Shown here: one piece after another, positions 23,305 through 34,824 of the stretch
Position numbering within the stretch: position 1 is the first letter of the stretch
Layout of the letters: each line of letters opens with the position of its first letter
Assembly: GCA_029255685.2 (NCBI GenBank)
Contig: CM055312.2
Span: 52,548,202 to 52,612,201 of the forward strand
Origin: Silene conica
Taxonomy: Eukaryota; Streptophyta; Magnoliopsida; Caryophyllales; Caryophyllaceae
Length of the DNA stretch: 64,000 nt
Direction of reading: 5' to 3'
Notes under the pieces: model-generated
Databases searched by the model: none
The model's input: only the letters and a program-made list of their open reading frames with translations
Told to the model about the DNA's origin: nothing
Position numbers and translations under genes: made by a program

Positions 23305-25554
23305 CACCTTTTGTAACGACACGTAACAAGCAATACAAACAGAACACTCCGACATATATAAACATGTGAAGTATATCAATATCTCAATAACTGATCATCA
23401 ACTATCATGCAATCACTAATGCACGACTCTCAACCAACTTCGGAAACTATTTGGAAGGAGAGCCGGTTTCCCTACCGGTTACCCGGTCGGGGGGTCTTTC
23501 AATCCAAACCATTTAAGAAACTGATTTAAGAGTCATCCAATGCCTTGGATGAACAATAACAAGTCCAACATCTATATCATCAATGTCAACATCTATATCA
23601 ACAATATCAATCATCTATATCTGACACTATACCAACTCAAGGCAAGCAGATAAAACAAGCAAGTATAAGGTTCAGCGGTCAACTTAAGACATAACCTACA
23701 TACCAATCATTCAGCAAGTATAAAGGTTCAGCGGTCAACTTAAGACATAACCTATATACTAATCATTCAGCAAGCAAGGACTCAGAGGCCAACTTAAGGC
23801 ATAGACCTGCCAATCAGCAAGACACTAGACTCAGAGGCCAACTTAAGGCATAGACTAGCATCCAAAAGTAAAGGACTCAGAGGCCAGCTTAAGGCATGTC
23901 TCTTCACCACATCACAAGATACTAAACTCAGAGGCCAGCTTAAGGCATGTTCTAGCATCAAACATCGGCACTCCGGGTGAGGTGTTACGACCTAAATGCC
24001 CCGTTGTGCAGCTGCTCTACTCGTCAGACTCAGAGGCCAACTTAAGGCATGTTCCAACGCGATCACAACAAACCTGTCTGGGCTCAGAGGCCAGCTTAAG
24101 GCATACCCCAGACACGACAAACATACACATATAGGGCTCAGAGGCCAGCTTAAGGCATATCCCCATATATGACAACAAGCTCACGTATTAAGCTCAGAGG
24201 CCAGCTTAAGGTATACCTTAATACGCAACAATACAATATCATCCAAGTATAGAAACTAACCTATAGTTCTAGACCTTTACACTTCTAATTAACACTTAAT
24301 TGATCCTGGGAACTAAGTTGAGGGAGAGCCGGTTTCCCTTTCGGTTGCCCGACCGGGGGGGGGGGTCTCTATCCTCTCTCCATTCCCGAACCCAATATAG
24401 TGTCCCCCATCCTCCGGGGACCTCAAACATACATCAGAGGTACACGGAACGAGTTTCAAACAAAACCGATCAATCGTTTAAAAGTTATAAACAATTAAAG
24501 ATGAACAGGGCTCTCAGCCGGTCAGTGGCAGGCAGCCGGCTGACCGTCTGAAAACCCCTGCCCCTTTTAAATTCCTTTGAAAACAAAACAAGGCGTCAGG
24601 GGTCCCCAGCCGGTCCGCCGGCTGGACACCCACTCTCCCATTTCTTTCCTTTAAAAACGTAAACAAGGTCAAGGGTTCCCAGCCGGTCGGCAGGCGGCCG
24701 GTCCACCGGCTGGGGGACCAAATTCTATGTGTCAACTTACGCAAAACTCATCACAAAGGGCTCCCAGCCGGTCGGCAGGCAGCCGGCCCACCGGCTGGGA
24801 AGCCAACACCCTATTTTCTACGTATTTCGCGAAAAGGACAACTCGCGCTCCCAGCCGGTCGGTCGACCGGCTCAGAGTCCCTGAGCCTAAAAATCACGTT
24901 TACAGAAATTTACAAATTCTACCAAATCGACATCAAGCTTCTATGATTACTACCAACAAGCAATTCCCAGCATACATAAGGTTTATACCATTCATTTTCA
25001 AGCATGAAATCTCAACAATTAAGCATATTAGAAACACATCTTATATCCGTCTTAAGGATGAAATTTCTGAAAATCAACTATGAACATGTGAAACACAATC
25101 AAGGCATATGAACAACATATTCATGTATTGCTAGCATGATTCTAGGTCCATTGGACATAAACAACATGTGAAATCAGAAACTTTATCATTTTAACCAAGA
25201 AAAAATGCTAATATTACAAATAAAGGCCGAGTTTCTCATTATCGTCATCTTTTAAGCGTTTAAGCTCCTATCTCCTCTTCAATCTCGCCACTAGCCTCCT
25301 TAGGATCTTCTAAGTCTTCACCTACAACAATCAAAACGGTTTTAAGAGGCTAAAACTCGAATTATGACAAAACAGGCCAAATTTCGAGTTGAAGGAAACG
25401 AGAAACGGAAGTGACGGATGACTTTCAAATTTCATGAGGATTCCGAAAATGTATTTATTACCTTGATTCGGTGAACGGATGATGACGGAAATTGGAAAAG
25501 AAGATGAAGATTTAAGAGGGTTTAAGGAGAAATAAGTTTACAGTGTTTGTTTTT
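23305..25554 (-). repeat. Gypsy D LTR, middle segment
   Basis: Continuation of the Gypsy D LTR after Copia E. It contains the AGGCCARCTTAAGGCAT minisatellite (about 23665-24220) and the palindromic GC block (about 24525-24875). It stops at the LINE fragment, whose target duplication is the last 17 bp (25538-25554). Confidence 0.85.
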
Positions 25555-26716
25555 TTTTTTTGGGAAAGTGTAAATTATATTAAAATCAGAAAAGAACCTC
25601 CTACAACCAAAATGTTCAGCCATATATCACATTACATAGAAAATTCGAAATAAAGCATAAAACACTCTATTTTCTTAGTTGTTCAAGCCATCTGCCATCC
25701 TTCCTTAAGATGTTGCCTGTCAGTTTGTGTTCTATGTGTAGTAGAGCTTCTTGCTTTATTAACTTTACACATTTATCTGGAATAGTCAACACTCCTTCCA
25801 CTCTGCTTCGATTTCTTTGGTGCCATATGTTGTATGTTGCAGCATTCATGATACTATCTATCACCCCTCTCTTGAGCCTGGTATATCGTTTAGTTCTCCT
25901 CCATTCTATATACTCCTCTGTTGGCAGACTCACCCCAATCCATTCAGATAGGCCTTTAATGATCAAGGAGGATTAGGAGCATCTAAAGAAGAGATGCTGG
26001 CTGGTTTCATTTGTTTGTGCACAGATACAGCAGGTGCTATCTGCAGTTATCCCCCATGCCATGCGTTTATCTCTGGTGCTCAGTCCCTGATGATAGTACA
26101 TCCAGGTTATGAAGTTGTGCTTTGGTATGGTCCACTTATTCCATAAGCAGGCATGCCAGTCTACCCTCTGGTGCTCTGTGGTAACCCATTTGTATCCCCT
26201 TCTCACAGTGTACTGCTGTCCAGGAGTGTTCTGTCACTCTTGCTGCAGGTATGCATCTTTCATCACCTCTTTCACTTTACAAATCTTAGCCCATGTCCAA
26301 CTAGTATCCTTCGGAGGCTGGTAGGTCAGCCAGTCTGCCCCTTTTAAGTAGTTGTGTTGTACCCATTGCACCCACAGTTTTGTAGGATGACAGAACACCC
26401 ACCACACCAACTTACCTACAGTTGCTTTGTTCCAATTGCTTTTATTCTTCAGGCCTAATCCCCCTTCCTTGTAACTCATACAAATTTTGTGCCAAGCCAC
26501 AGGAGGGGTTCTCACATACTCAGTGCCTCCATCCCACAGGTAGTTTCTTCACACTGCTTCAATTTTTTGAATCACTGCCTTTGGAATGATAAATATAGAA
26601 GTCCAATATGAATGTAGAGTTTTTAAAACTGATCTGACCAACACAAGACGACCAGCATATGATAATTTTCTTGTTCCTAACCCTCTGATTCTTGCTAGCA
26701 CCTTATCCAGAAGGGG
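25555..26716 (-). mobile_element. L1-type LINE, 5'-truncated 3' end
   Basis: A non-LTR retrotransposon tail in minus orientation. Its poly(A) appears as the T run at about 25550-25560 and its 5'-truncated end is at 26716. A 17-bp target duplication TTACAGTGTTTGTTTTT flanks it (25538-25554 and 26717-26733), and the empty site is seen near 4973 in the other Gypsy LTR. Translation of the minus strand gives the end of a plant LINE polyprotein: a stretch like ARIRGLGTRKLSYAGRLVLV near 26690, then NYLWDGG, GGLGLKNKSNWNKA, and a zinc-binding RT C-terminus (WKW-like 'NFITWMYYHQGLSTRDKRMAW' region, CCIC...HLFFRC). Two in-frame stops (around 26231 and 25970) show it is decayed. It cannot move by itself. 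Confidence 0.88.
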
Positions 26717-26733
26717 TTACAGTGTTTGTTTTT

Positions 26734-27076
26734 GAGGATGATGAATGTGTCGACATTCATAAGGAAATGGTAGGGTTTTATTTGTCCTTTCCGTTTAAGT
26801 GAAACAGACCTTTGAAAGTGAACGGGTTTGTTGAGTCGGATTACTTGCCAAGTTATATTCGTCTTAAGGACTTAAGGTTCTTAAGACGGATCTTAACGGA
26901 ACATTTAAAATTAACTTATCAATAATCATTAAAGTGTTACTTTAAAATGAATTAACATCAAATATTAAAATATTATTTTATCCCGTAACAATAATTGAAA
27001 CCTTTAAAATATATTTTATTACTTAAAATAATTAAAAGCCTTTAAAATATAAATCACGAAAATATGGGATGTTACA
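26734..27076 (-). repeat. Gypsy D LTR, outer segment
   Basis: Last part of the LTR, ending at 27076 in ATGTTACA (minus-strand start TGTAACAT). It matches 4987-5328 of the other LTR. The next base begins coding sequence of the Ulp1-like gene. Confidence 0.85.
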
Positions 27077-27192
27077 CACAAAGAGATGGAGGAGATGATT
27101 TCAAACGCAACTTCATCGTTTATATTTTCTCTGCTCTTTTAGGCGGTGTTGTAGGGAACAAGGTCAGTTTGAAAGTGCTGAAAAGTCTGGTG
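27077..27192 (+). pseudogene. Ulp1-like gene, upstream piece of the interrupted exon
   Basis: A 116-bp island of host coding DNA lies between Gypsy D and Copia B. In the frame that continues into the exon after B it reads QRDGGDDFKRNFIVY then IFSALLGG and VSLKVLKSL. GDDFKRNF..Y.FSALL is the pattern I associate with the N-terminal region of plant Ulp1-type proteins that are often linked to transposons. The left border is the LTR end of D, so the gene's own start lies elsewhere, perhaps beyond the left end of D. The right border is the target duplication TGGTG of Copia B. The frame is open across the whole piece, so both insertions appear to have hit a coding exon. Confidence 0.75.
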
Positions 27193-28256
27193 TGTTGGAG
27201 CTTGTGTCCTCCACGTATAGTGTGATAACGTCATTGCACATACCCTTGTACGGACAAGTGGGAGATTGTTGGGGCTGGTGTCCTTGACAATTAAGTACAA
27301 TGACTTATTAAAATCTCTTTAAGGATCACAAGGGCATACTTCTGTATTATTACCAGTTGATCCACGTTTATCAATAACGGTTGGCTTGCTAGATAAGTTT
27401 GACGTTATTGTCATACGGATGGCGGTGGTCAACTGGTCCCTATACGTCACACCTATAGGACACGTTTGAGAGATGTGAAGGTATGAAAATACAGTCACAT
27501 TTTGCCGGATATGACTAAACGGTTAGTCAGAGGTATTGACTATTAAATTAGTCAATAAGATGTTAAGAATTATTATTTAATACGGATTAAATAATTTTAG
27601 CTAATACGGATTACAAGATTAATTCGTAATTATAAACGGTTATATTTAATTAAATATTATATTCGCAAATTAATATAAACAGTTATATGAATTTAGGTAA
27701 TTATACAATATCGTATTTTATCAGACCATTATTAATATATCGACTGTATTAATAACTGATAACATGTTACGATTTATAAATTAAACCCGTGAATAAATAA
27801 TAGCTAATTGGGTCGAATCACGCATTAGGATAAGGTAAGAGTGGAAAGCCCACTCCTACCCAAACCCTATTTCGGCCGGCCTCAGTTACAAAAGGAGGAG
27901 ACTTCTCCTTTTGTCAACTACTCTTGTTGCACTGTAACATAATTCTCAAGTAAAATTAGGGTTTGAGAGCATTCTTCTCCCAAAACCTCAGATCTCACAT
28001 CTAAAACCTCAAGGGCTCTCCCTATATTGCAAGGCAATTGGAGAGGATTTCTAGCACACGCAGCCACGTCTCAAACTAAGTCTTGGGTGCAAGTTATAGG
28101 AGGGAATTTGCATTAATTCCTGTTCTTAGGCCTTTTGCGCGAGGACTAAAGGTTGTACTTCTTTTCTCATGTTTTTAATCTTATGACGATATTCACAATT
28201 GCATATTTCATTATAATCCTGCAAATTTAGGGTGAATACGCGTTTTATTCCCCACA
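27193..28256 (+). repeat. 5' LTR of Copia B
   Basis: Starts TGTTGGAGCTTGTG and ends TTATTCCCCACA. It includes, near its start, a second purine tract and a second LTR-start sequence (TGTTGGGGCTGG at about 27267). The start at 27193 is proven by the flanking duplication TGGTG. Confidence 0.95.
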
Positions 28257-28258
28257 AG

Positions 28259-28270
28259 TGGTATCAGAGC
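28259..28270 (+). other. Initiator-Met primer-binding site of Copia B
   Basis: TGGTATCAGAGC, 2 bp after the LTR end, complementary to the 3' end of initiator tRNA-Met. The equivalent in copy C (53631-53642, minus strand) reads TGGTATCAGAGA. Confidence 0.88.
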
Positions 28271-30004
28271 CTTAGGCCATGAAAATTTTACAATTGTGTC
28301 TTTCATAAGTTTTAAAATTTTGAAAACCGTACCTACTGTCGAAGGCACTCGATCGAGTCCCTGTGACACTCGATCAAGTGCCATCGTACCAGGCTGCCGT
28401 GCGTGAGTTTTTAGTGAGAAATCGATCTTGTTTTCGATTATAATTTGCATATTGTTAATTAATCGATATTTTTAGCAATATGTGAATCTTTTGTTGTTGT
28501 TTATATATGATTTACAAGTTTTAAATCCATGTTATAAACCCGTTTTTATTTAAAAGTGCAGCGATTTGCAGTTTTTACAAGCCACTCGATCGAGCCCTGC
28601 TGCACTCGATCGAGTGACCCTGACACTCGATCGAGTGCCCCTGTTACTCGATCGAGTGCTCTCGTTTCGGGGTGTTTATTTTCGAAAATAACTTGTTTCT
28701 TATTTTCACATGGCTTAAAATAATATACTGTATACGGAAATAGTATATTATTTAGTGAAACGGTTCACCCTCGCTTGATACATATTGTTTTTAAAACAGT
28801 TTAAAACAATGGATTATATGTTTATTAAAATTGGTGATTAAAGCGGTATAGTCACATAATTTTAATATTAAAAGGTGGTTTGGTATAAATTTATTAATCA
28901 TAATAACAGTATTATGTCATGTATAAATTGTTTTTAGTTGATGCATTTTATTTATCGTCTTGTGAATGCCATGAATGCTTTCAATAACGTATTTAATTTT
29001 TGCAAACGGTTGTAACTTAGTGTGGCCTTAGAAGATTGTGTCACCGTAATGATGGGACACGATCTTGCTTGTAATTTTGAGATCTTGAATCTCCGTTTTG
29101 GGTTTTTGCCATGTAATTACTTTTGTATTTAAATTAGAATGTATCTAGGACTACTTTTGTAATTTAAATTAGTAATTTTGTGAAGACCAAAGACAAGACG
29201 GAGACCGGATGCTCACTCCCGCTGCAAGGACCAAGATAGAACATCAAGACAAGCTTCTAGGGTCCAACGGTGGATTTCAAGTTGTTTTATGTTTATTTTG
29301 GTAGGATAGGCCACACTAGGACTTTTATTTACGTTTATTGCATTTATCTTTACGCTTTCATCGATAATAGCTTGCATCATATTCCGCCTAAAAACCAAAC
29401 CACCTATATCATGCCTGAAAACTGACTCATGTAGAGGTCACGCGTTAGTTTTCTGTGACAATACAGATGTCACATGTCTTTTAAAAGCCATCACTTTATT
29501 TAATTCATTCACGCAAATGCTAGTTTTTAGTTCACTTATATATGGATAAATAAAAGTTGATGGGGTCTTCCTCGTATAACCAAAAATTGAGATTAGTCTT
29601 TATAAATCAGCCTCCCATGAATCCCTTCTTCGTCGGTAGGCATAATATGACCCCTTCTACGTCGGGTAAGTGGGAACAGATGATTTATTTTATCTCAACA
29701 TCATGGTCACTCGATAATATTCCAGTGACTGAGATGGACTAATAGATAGGATTTACGGAAATCTATCGACCAAGAGTTCCAACGATTGGAATTAGCCAAA
29801 CTGTGGGCTTATCAATATCCGGAAATTGAGTCTTGGGATCATTTATATAATTCTTGAGGGAGATCAATTATATAAATGCATGAGTCTACGAGTTTAAATT
29901 CAATTTAATATAGACTTAAATCACAACAATAAGTTGCTTATATGGTTTTGTTTTATCTTCTTTTCAGTGTAGAACACGTTCATTAAAACTGCTGTAAAAC
30001 TAAA
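28271..30004 (+). other. Leader of Copia B with CACTCGATCGAGTG repeats
   Basis: A 1.7-kb untranslated leader. It contains six copies or near copies of the perfect 14-bp palindrome CACTCGATCGAGTG, at 28346, 28367, 28583, 28603, 28624 and 28645. Apart from these it is AT-rich, with no supported gene before the ATG at 30005. Confidence 0.8.
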
Positions 30005-33000
30005 ATGGCTGGTGAAGACCCAATGCCAAGTGCCAAGCTAGCACGTGAATCCTGGCTAAAAGCCTTCATGGACTCCATGAATCAGTCCACTAGACTGAGG
30101 AATGATGGGTCAAACTTCTCTGACTGGGAGGCAGCACTACGGAATGCTGCCATTGCTGACGGAAAGCTTAAGTTCTTAACTGAGCCCATTCCGCCACACC
30201 CAGGAACTGGAGCTAGAGCCAACGAAATTCGCGCTCATAGCGATTTCGTTATGGAAGCGGGTGCGATAAAGAACGTACTCATCTATGCATTGGAATCCAA
30301 TTTGCAAAGACGCTTCATAACCCATGGTGCAAACAAGATTTTCACCACGCTCACTAACGAATTCTCCAAAGCTCCGAGAATCGTTTCTTATGAGCATACC
30401 TGTCGCTTCTTTGAGGCGAAACTCCAGAAGGGCCAAGCTGTTAGCCCACATATTCTCAACATGATTGAGAATATCGAGAAATTGGAGTCCCTAAACTGCA
30501 AGATCAGTGAGAACATCATCGTTGATCGCATGCTTCATTCGCTTCATGATGGGTTCGCCCTCTTTAGGGCCAACTACTACATGAACGACATGAAGAAGAC
30601 TCCCCATGAGCTCCACTCCCTTCTCGTACAGACTGAGAAGGATCTTAAGTTGAGTGGGAGTCTTAAGCAGGATGTTCTCATGATCTCCAGTAAGGGGAAA
30701 GGTAAAGGGAAGGCTAAAGCTCAGGGCGACCTAGCAGTAGGTAAGCCCAGGTTTAAGAAACCAGGATTTGCTAAGAGTGGGCCTGGTGAGTCGAGTAACT
30801 CACAAGGCAAGACAAAGAGCAAGGATACAAGCATGGAATGTCACCATTGCCACAAGACTGGGCATTGGAGGCGCTCATGCCCCGTGTATCGCGAGGACAT
30901 TAAAGCAGGCCGTGTTACTCCTGTTGGTATGTCTTCTTCTTCTTTTATTCACATGATTGAGATTAACCATGCAAGTTGCGGAACTTGGGTACTTGATACT
31001 GGTTGTGGTTCTCATCTATGTAATCATGTGCAGGGCCTCCGAAACCAAGAACCCCTAATCAAGGGTGAGGTGGACCTGCGTGTCAGGAATGGAGCACGTG
31101 TGGCTGCAGTCTCGAAGGGAACATACGTAATCCAGCTTCCAAGTGGATTCGAGTTATTTTTGTATAACTATTATTATGTTCCTAGTTTATCCAAAAACAT
31201 TATTTCAGTTTCTGCACTTGACAAACTTGGTTTTTCATTTGTAATAGAGAATAATAGCTGTATTTTCTCTTTGCACAATATGATTTATGGCAAGGCAGTT
31301 TCCATGAATGGAATTTATGTTTTAGATCAAACTACCGAGATATTACATGTGAATAATAAAAGAATAAAGGTAGGTGACAAAGATCAAACTTACTTATGGC
31401 ATTGTCGGATGGGACACATAAATGAGAAACGCGTTAAACAGCTCATACAGAATGGAGCTATTTCGCCCTTTGATTTCGAATCATATGGCACGTGTGAATC
31501 ATGTCTCATCGGCAAAATGACTCGTATTTCCTTCAAAGGTGTTGGAATGCGCGCTGCCGACCTATTAGGACTCATACATACGGACGTATGTGGCCCTATG
31601 TCGATCAACGCACGAGAAGGCTATAGGTATTTCATCACTTTCACGGATGATTTGAGTAGATATGGCTATGTCTACTTGATGAAACATAAAAGTGAATCCT
31701 TTGACAAGTTCAAAGAATACCAGAATCGGGTACAGAACCAGCTGGGTAGAAAGATTAAAGCACTACGCTCGGATCGTGGTGGTGAGTATCTTTCACGCGA
31801 GTTTGATCAACACCTTAAAGACTGTGGGATCGTACTACAGTTGACTCCACCTGGAACACCACAATTAAATGGTGTGTCCGAACGGAGAAATCGAACTTTA
31901 CTTGATATGGTTCGATCCATGATGAGTCACACCGTTGTGCCTGATTCATTGTGGGGCTATGCTCTTTTGTCGGCCGCTCTAATACTTAACCGAAGTCCGT
32001 CTAAAGCTGTTGACAAGACTCCATTCGAGTTATGGAAGGGAACGGTCCCTAACTTGTCCTTTATTCGGGTTTGGGGCTGCGAGGCTTATGTCAAGTGGAG
32101 ACACGAGGATAAGCTCGGCCCGCGATCGGTCAAGACATACTTTATAGGCTATCCAAAGGGAACGTTTGGTCATTACTTCTACTCGCCTACCGAACAACGT
32201 GTTTTTGTTGCGGCTAGTGCGACGTTCTTGGAGAAAGAATTTCTCGAGAACAAGTCGAGTAATAGAACCTTCGAGTTATCGGAGGTTCAAGAACCAACTA
32301 CCGAGCAACCATTGAAGGAAACAGTTCCTTCACCCGAGGCTGCGGTAGATATCCCTGAGGAACCTAGGAGGTCAGGAAGAGTCTCTATTCCACCGGACAG
32401 ATACATTGGTATGGTCGAGGAACACGATACAGATGACGTCTTACTCCTAGAGGGTAATGAACCCACAACCTATAAAGGTGCCATGACCAGTTCTGACTCA
32501 AAGCTATGGCTAGAAGCCATGCAATCCGAGATGGACTCCATGTATGAGAACAACGTGTGGGATCTTGTGGACTTACCTGCAAAGGTACGTCCCCTTCAAT
32601 GCAAATGGCTTTACAAGATAAAGCATGCCGTGGAAGGACAACAAGATATCCATAAGGCTAGACTAGTTGCTAAAGGTTTCACTCAAGTGCCAGGCTTGCA
32701 CTATGATGAGATCTTTGCACCCGTAGTCATGCTACGTTCCATTCGGATTATCTTAGCGATCGCCGCATTTCATGAATATGAAATATGGCAAATGGACGTT
32801 AAAACCGCCTTCTTAAACGGTTATTTGGAGGAAGAGTTGTACATGGTACAACCCGAGGGTTTTATCGATCCAGCACATCCTAAGAAAGTTTGCAAACTTA
32901 AGCGTTCCATCTATGGACTTAAGCAAGCATCGCGGAGTTGGAATCATCGCTTCGACCAAGTGATAAAAGAGAATGGGTTCATTCGATCAGTCGAGGAACC

Positions 33001-34036
33001 ATGTCTCTATATCAAGTCGAGTGGGAGTAAGATTGTATTCCTAGTACTGTATGTCGATGACATACTCTTGATTGGGAATGACATACCTCTCTTATCTTCG
33101 GTTAAAGCATGGTTGAAAAACCATTTCCAGATGAAAGATCTGGGAGAGGCACAAAGAATTTTGGGCATCCGTATCTACAGGGATAGATCACGACGGATGT
33201 TGTCTCTCAGTCAGGAGTCTTATATAGAGAAGATTCTGGAGAGATTCAGTATGACGAACTCCAAGAAGGGGTTCCTTCCTATGACTCCTGGGCTTCACTT
33301 GAGCAAGTCTCAAGAAGCTAAGTCAATGGAAGAGAAAGAGCGCATGAGTCGGATTCCTTATGCCTCGGCAATAGGATCGATCATGTATGCCATGATATGC
33401 ACACGTCCAGACGTTGCATATGCATTGAGTATGACCAGTCGATTCCAAGCTCATCCAGGTGAACACCACTGGATGGCCGTGAAAAACATTCTTAAGTACC
33501 TACGGAGGACTAAAGATTGGGGATTGACTTTTGGAGGCGACTCGACGCTCTGCGCCACGGGTTACGCAGATGCTAGCTTCCAAACAGATCGAGATGACTC
33601 GAAATCTCAGTCTGGATTTGTCTTTACTCTTAATGGCGCTGCTGTCAGCTGGAAAAGTTCTAAACAGAGTGTTACAGCAGATTCTACAACTGAGTCCGAG
33701 TACTATGCCGCCTCAGAAGCAGCTAAGGAAGCTATATGGATGCGTCAATTCTTACAAGGACTCTCGGTAGTGCCTAGTTCGAATGACCCAATCACCGTCT
33801 ATTGTGACAATAGCGGTGCCATCTTCCAAGCTAAGGAGCATAAGTCTAGCAGCAAGGCTAGGCATGTACAACGGAAAGCTCATCTAATCAGAGATTACGT
33901 GGAGCAAAAGGAGATTTTTATTGAAAAGATCGCTACGGATGACAACATAGCTGATCCTCTCACAAAAGCATTACCACGTGATAAGCATGAATGGCACATT
34001 CATTCCATGGGAATTGGATGTGTTCCTAAGTTGTAG
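30005..34036 (+). CDS. Copia B Gag-Pol polyprotein
   Basis: A single frame of 1343 codons with all Copia domains in order. The Gag core (residues about 1-250) is followed by a basic KGKGKGKAKA stretch and a zinc knuckle CX2CX4HX4C at about 279-292. The aspartic protease DTG is near 331. The integrase has HHCC residues from H466 and an acidic triad near 527, 590 and 626 with the usual 35-residue last spacing. Reverse transcriptase has an aspartate near 931 and YVDD near 1016-1019. RNase H has acidic residues near 1189 and 1268. The start ATG follows the leader and matches copy C. It makes the particle, cuts itself, copies RNA to DNA and inserts it. It looks whole. Lineage within Copia was not determined. 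Confidence 0.95.
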   Translation: MAGEDPMPSAKLARESWLKAFMDSMNQSTRLRNDGSNFSDWEAALRNAAIADGKLKFLTEPIPPHPGTGARANEIRAHSDFVMEAGAIKNVLIYALESNLQRRFITHGANKIFTTLTNEFSKAPRIVSYEHTCRFFEAKLQKGQAVSPHILNMIENIEKLESLNCKISENIIVDRMLHSLHDGFALFRANYYMNDMKKTPHELHSLLVQTEKDLKLSGSLKQDVLMISSKGKGKGKAKAQGDLAVGKPRFKKPGFAKSGPGESSNSQGKTKSKDTSMECHHCHKTGHWRRSCPVYREDIKAGRVTPVGMSSSSFIHMIEINHASCGTWVLDTGCGSHLCNHVQGLRNQEPLIKGEVDLRVRNGARVAAVSKGTYVIQLPSGFELFLYNYYYVPSLSKNIISVSALDKLGFSFVIENNSCIFSLHNMIYGKAVSMNGIYVLDQTTEILHVNNKRIKVGDKDQTYLWHCRMGHINEKRVKQLIQNGAISPFDFESYGTCESCLIGKMTRISFKGVGMRAADLLGLIHTDVCGPMSINAREGYRYFITFTDDLSRYGYVYLMKHKSESFDKFKEYQNRVQNQLGRKIKALRSDRGGEYLSREFDQHLKDCGIVLQLTPPGTPQLNGVSERRNRTLLDMVRSMMSHTVVPDSLWGYALLSAALILNRSPSKAVDKTPFELWKGTVPNLSFIRVWGCEAYVKWRHEDKLGPRSVKTYFIGYPKGTFGHYFYSPTEQRVFVAASATFLEKEFLENKSSNRTFELSEVQEPTTEQPLKETVPSPEAAVDIPEEPRRSGRVSIPPDRYIGMVEEHDTDDVLLLEGNEPTTYKGAMTSSDSKLWLEAMQSEMDSMYENNVWDLVDLPAKVRPLQCKWLYKIKHAVEGQQDIHKARLVAKGFTQVPGLHYDEIFAPVVMLRSIRIILAIAAFHEYEIWQMDVKTAFLNGYLEEELYMVQPEGFIDPAHPKKVCKLKRSIYGLKQASRSWNHRFDQVIKENGFIRSVEEPCLYIKSSGSKIVFLVLYVDDILLIGNDIPLLSSVKAWLKNHFQMKDLGEAQRILGIRIYRDRSRRMLSLSQESYIEKILERFSMTNSKKGFLPMTPGLHLSKSQEAKSMEEKERMSRIPYASAIGSIMYAMICTRPDVAYALSMTSRFQAHPGEHHWMAVKNILKYLRRTKDWGLTFGGDSTLCATGYADASFQTDRDDSKSQSGFVFTLNGAAVSWKSSKQSVTADSTTESEYYAASEAAKEAIWMRQFLQGLSVVPSSNDPITVYCDNSGAIFQAKEHKSSSKARHVQRKAHLIRDYVEQKEIFIEKIATDDNIADPLTKALPRDKHEWHIHSMGIGCVPKL

Positions 34037-34824
34037 TACTCTTTTATGAATTCATGTAATAATTCATTTTCTCGTGTACTCTATTCAACCTTATTGTTAT
34101 GATATAAAATGTTTTGTTTCTCATGAGGAATTGTACGCCAATTTTGAACACCACAAAGTGAACTGATTAACATTACATCGTTTTGGTCCTTGATTACCCA
34201 CTTGAGCTGATAACTCAGGTAATCATTTTGTGACGTTGGTTGATGGTGGGTTCAACGAACCATAAGTCACGTGGATGACTGACCAATCACAAAGGCGAGT
34301 TATACGGATATCTCGTAGGACACCCCGTGACATCGTTATGGAGTCCTAAATGTTTTAAAACATTGGGTGCCAGGTCGTGGATAGGACCTCCATAGTGTTC
34401 CTTAGAGTCGAGTCTTTTGACTTTCAACTGTTTCTTGAGATTAAGACAGATTTTGGGTAACTTTGGTTTCTTTCCCACGGTCACCGTAACAGGGGCTAAG
34501 AGGATTTTTTCTGGGTTATTTCATGCTGGGCGATATCGGCAGGATTCGAGTTGAGGGAAATATCCAAACCCTTATCAGGATTTTATCATTTCTCAGGGCC
34601 ACTCGAGGAGTAGTAACTGAAATGCATGGCCATGCTCGAATACAGATTCGTTTTATCAGTTAAGTTACTCTCTAGTCGGGGAAACCACTCTTGATACAGA
34701 TCGCTTGTGAGATACGACCTTTGCGAATGCGGATTTGCAAATTGTCTTACATTGAGTGGGAGAAATTTTAAAAGGATATGAGATTCGGTTATCGCACCTA
34801 CACTTGTACGGACAAGTGGGAGTT
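34037..34824 (+). other. 3' untranslated part of Copia B with PPT
   Basis: About 0.8 kb between Pol stop and 3' LTR, conserved in A, C and F. It ends with TACGGACAAGTGGGAGTT immediately before TGTTGGAG. A minus-strand frame (34586-34873) is conserved in sister copies only because the copies are recent; it has no protein features. Confidence 0.8.

Larger units (their letters stand above)
12990..27076 (-). mobile_element. Gypsy element D with nested insertions
   Basis: Minus-strand Ty3/Gypsy element. From right to left it has an LTR beginning TGTAACATCCC (27076), running to 14476 once the inserted elements are discounted, then a primer site (14462-14473), then gag (13000-14304). The LTR is about 3 kb, made of 14476-14862, 23305-25554 and 26734-27076. 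Copia E (14863-23299) and a LINE fragment (about 25555-26716) split it. D entered the exon of the Ulp1-like gene: coding sequence begins again at 27077. The left limit of D is not certain; no matching 3' LTR flank is identified in the window. It is broken; age is older than E and the LINE. Confidence 0.75.
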
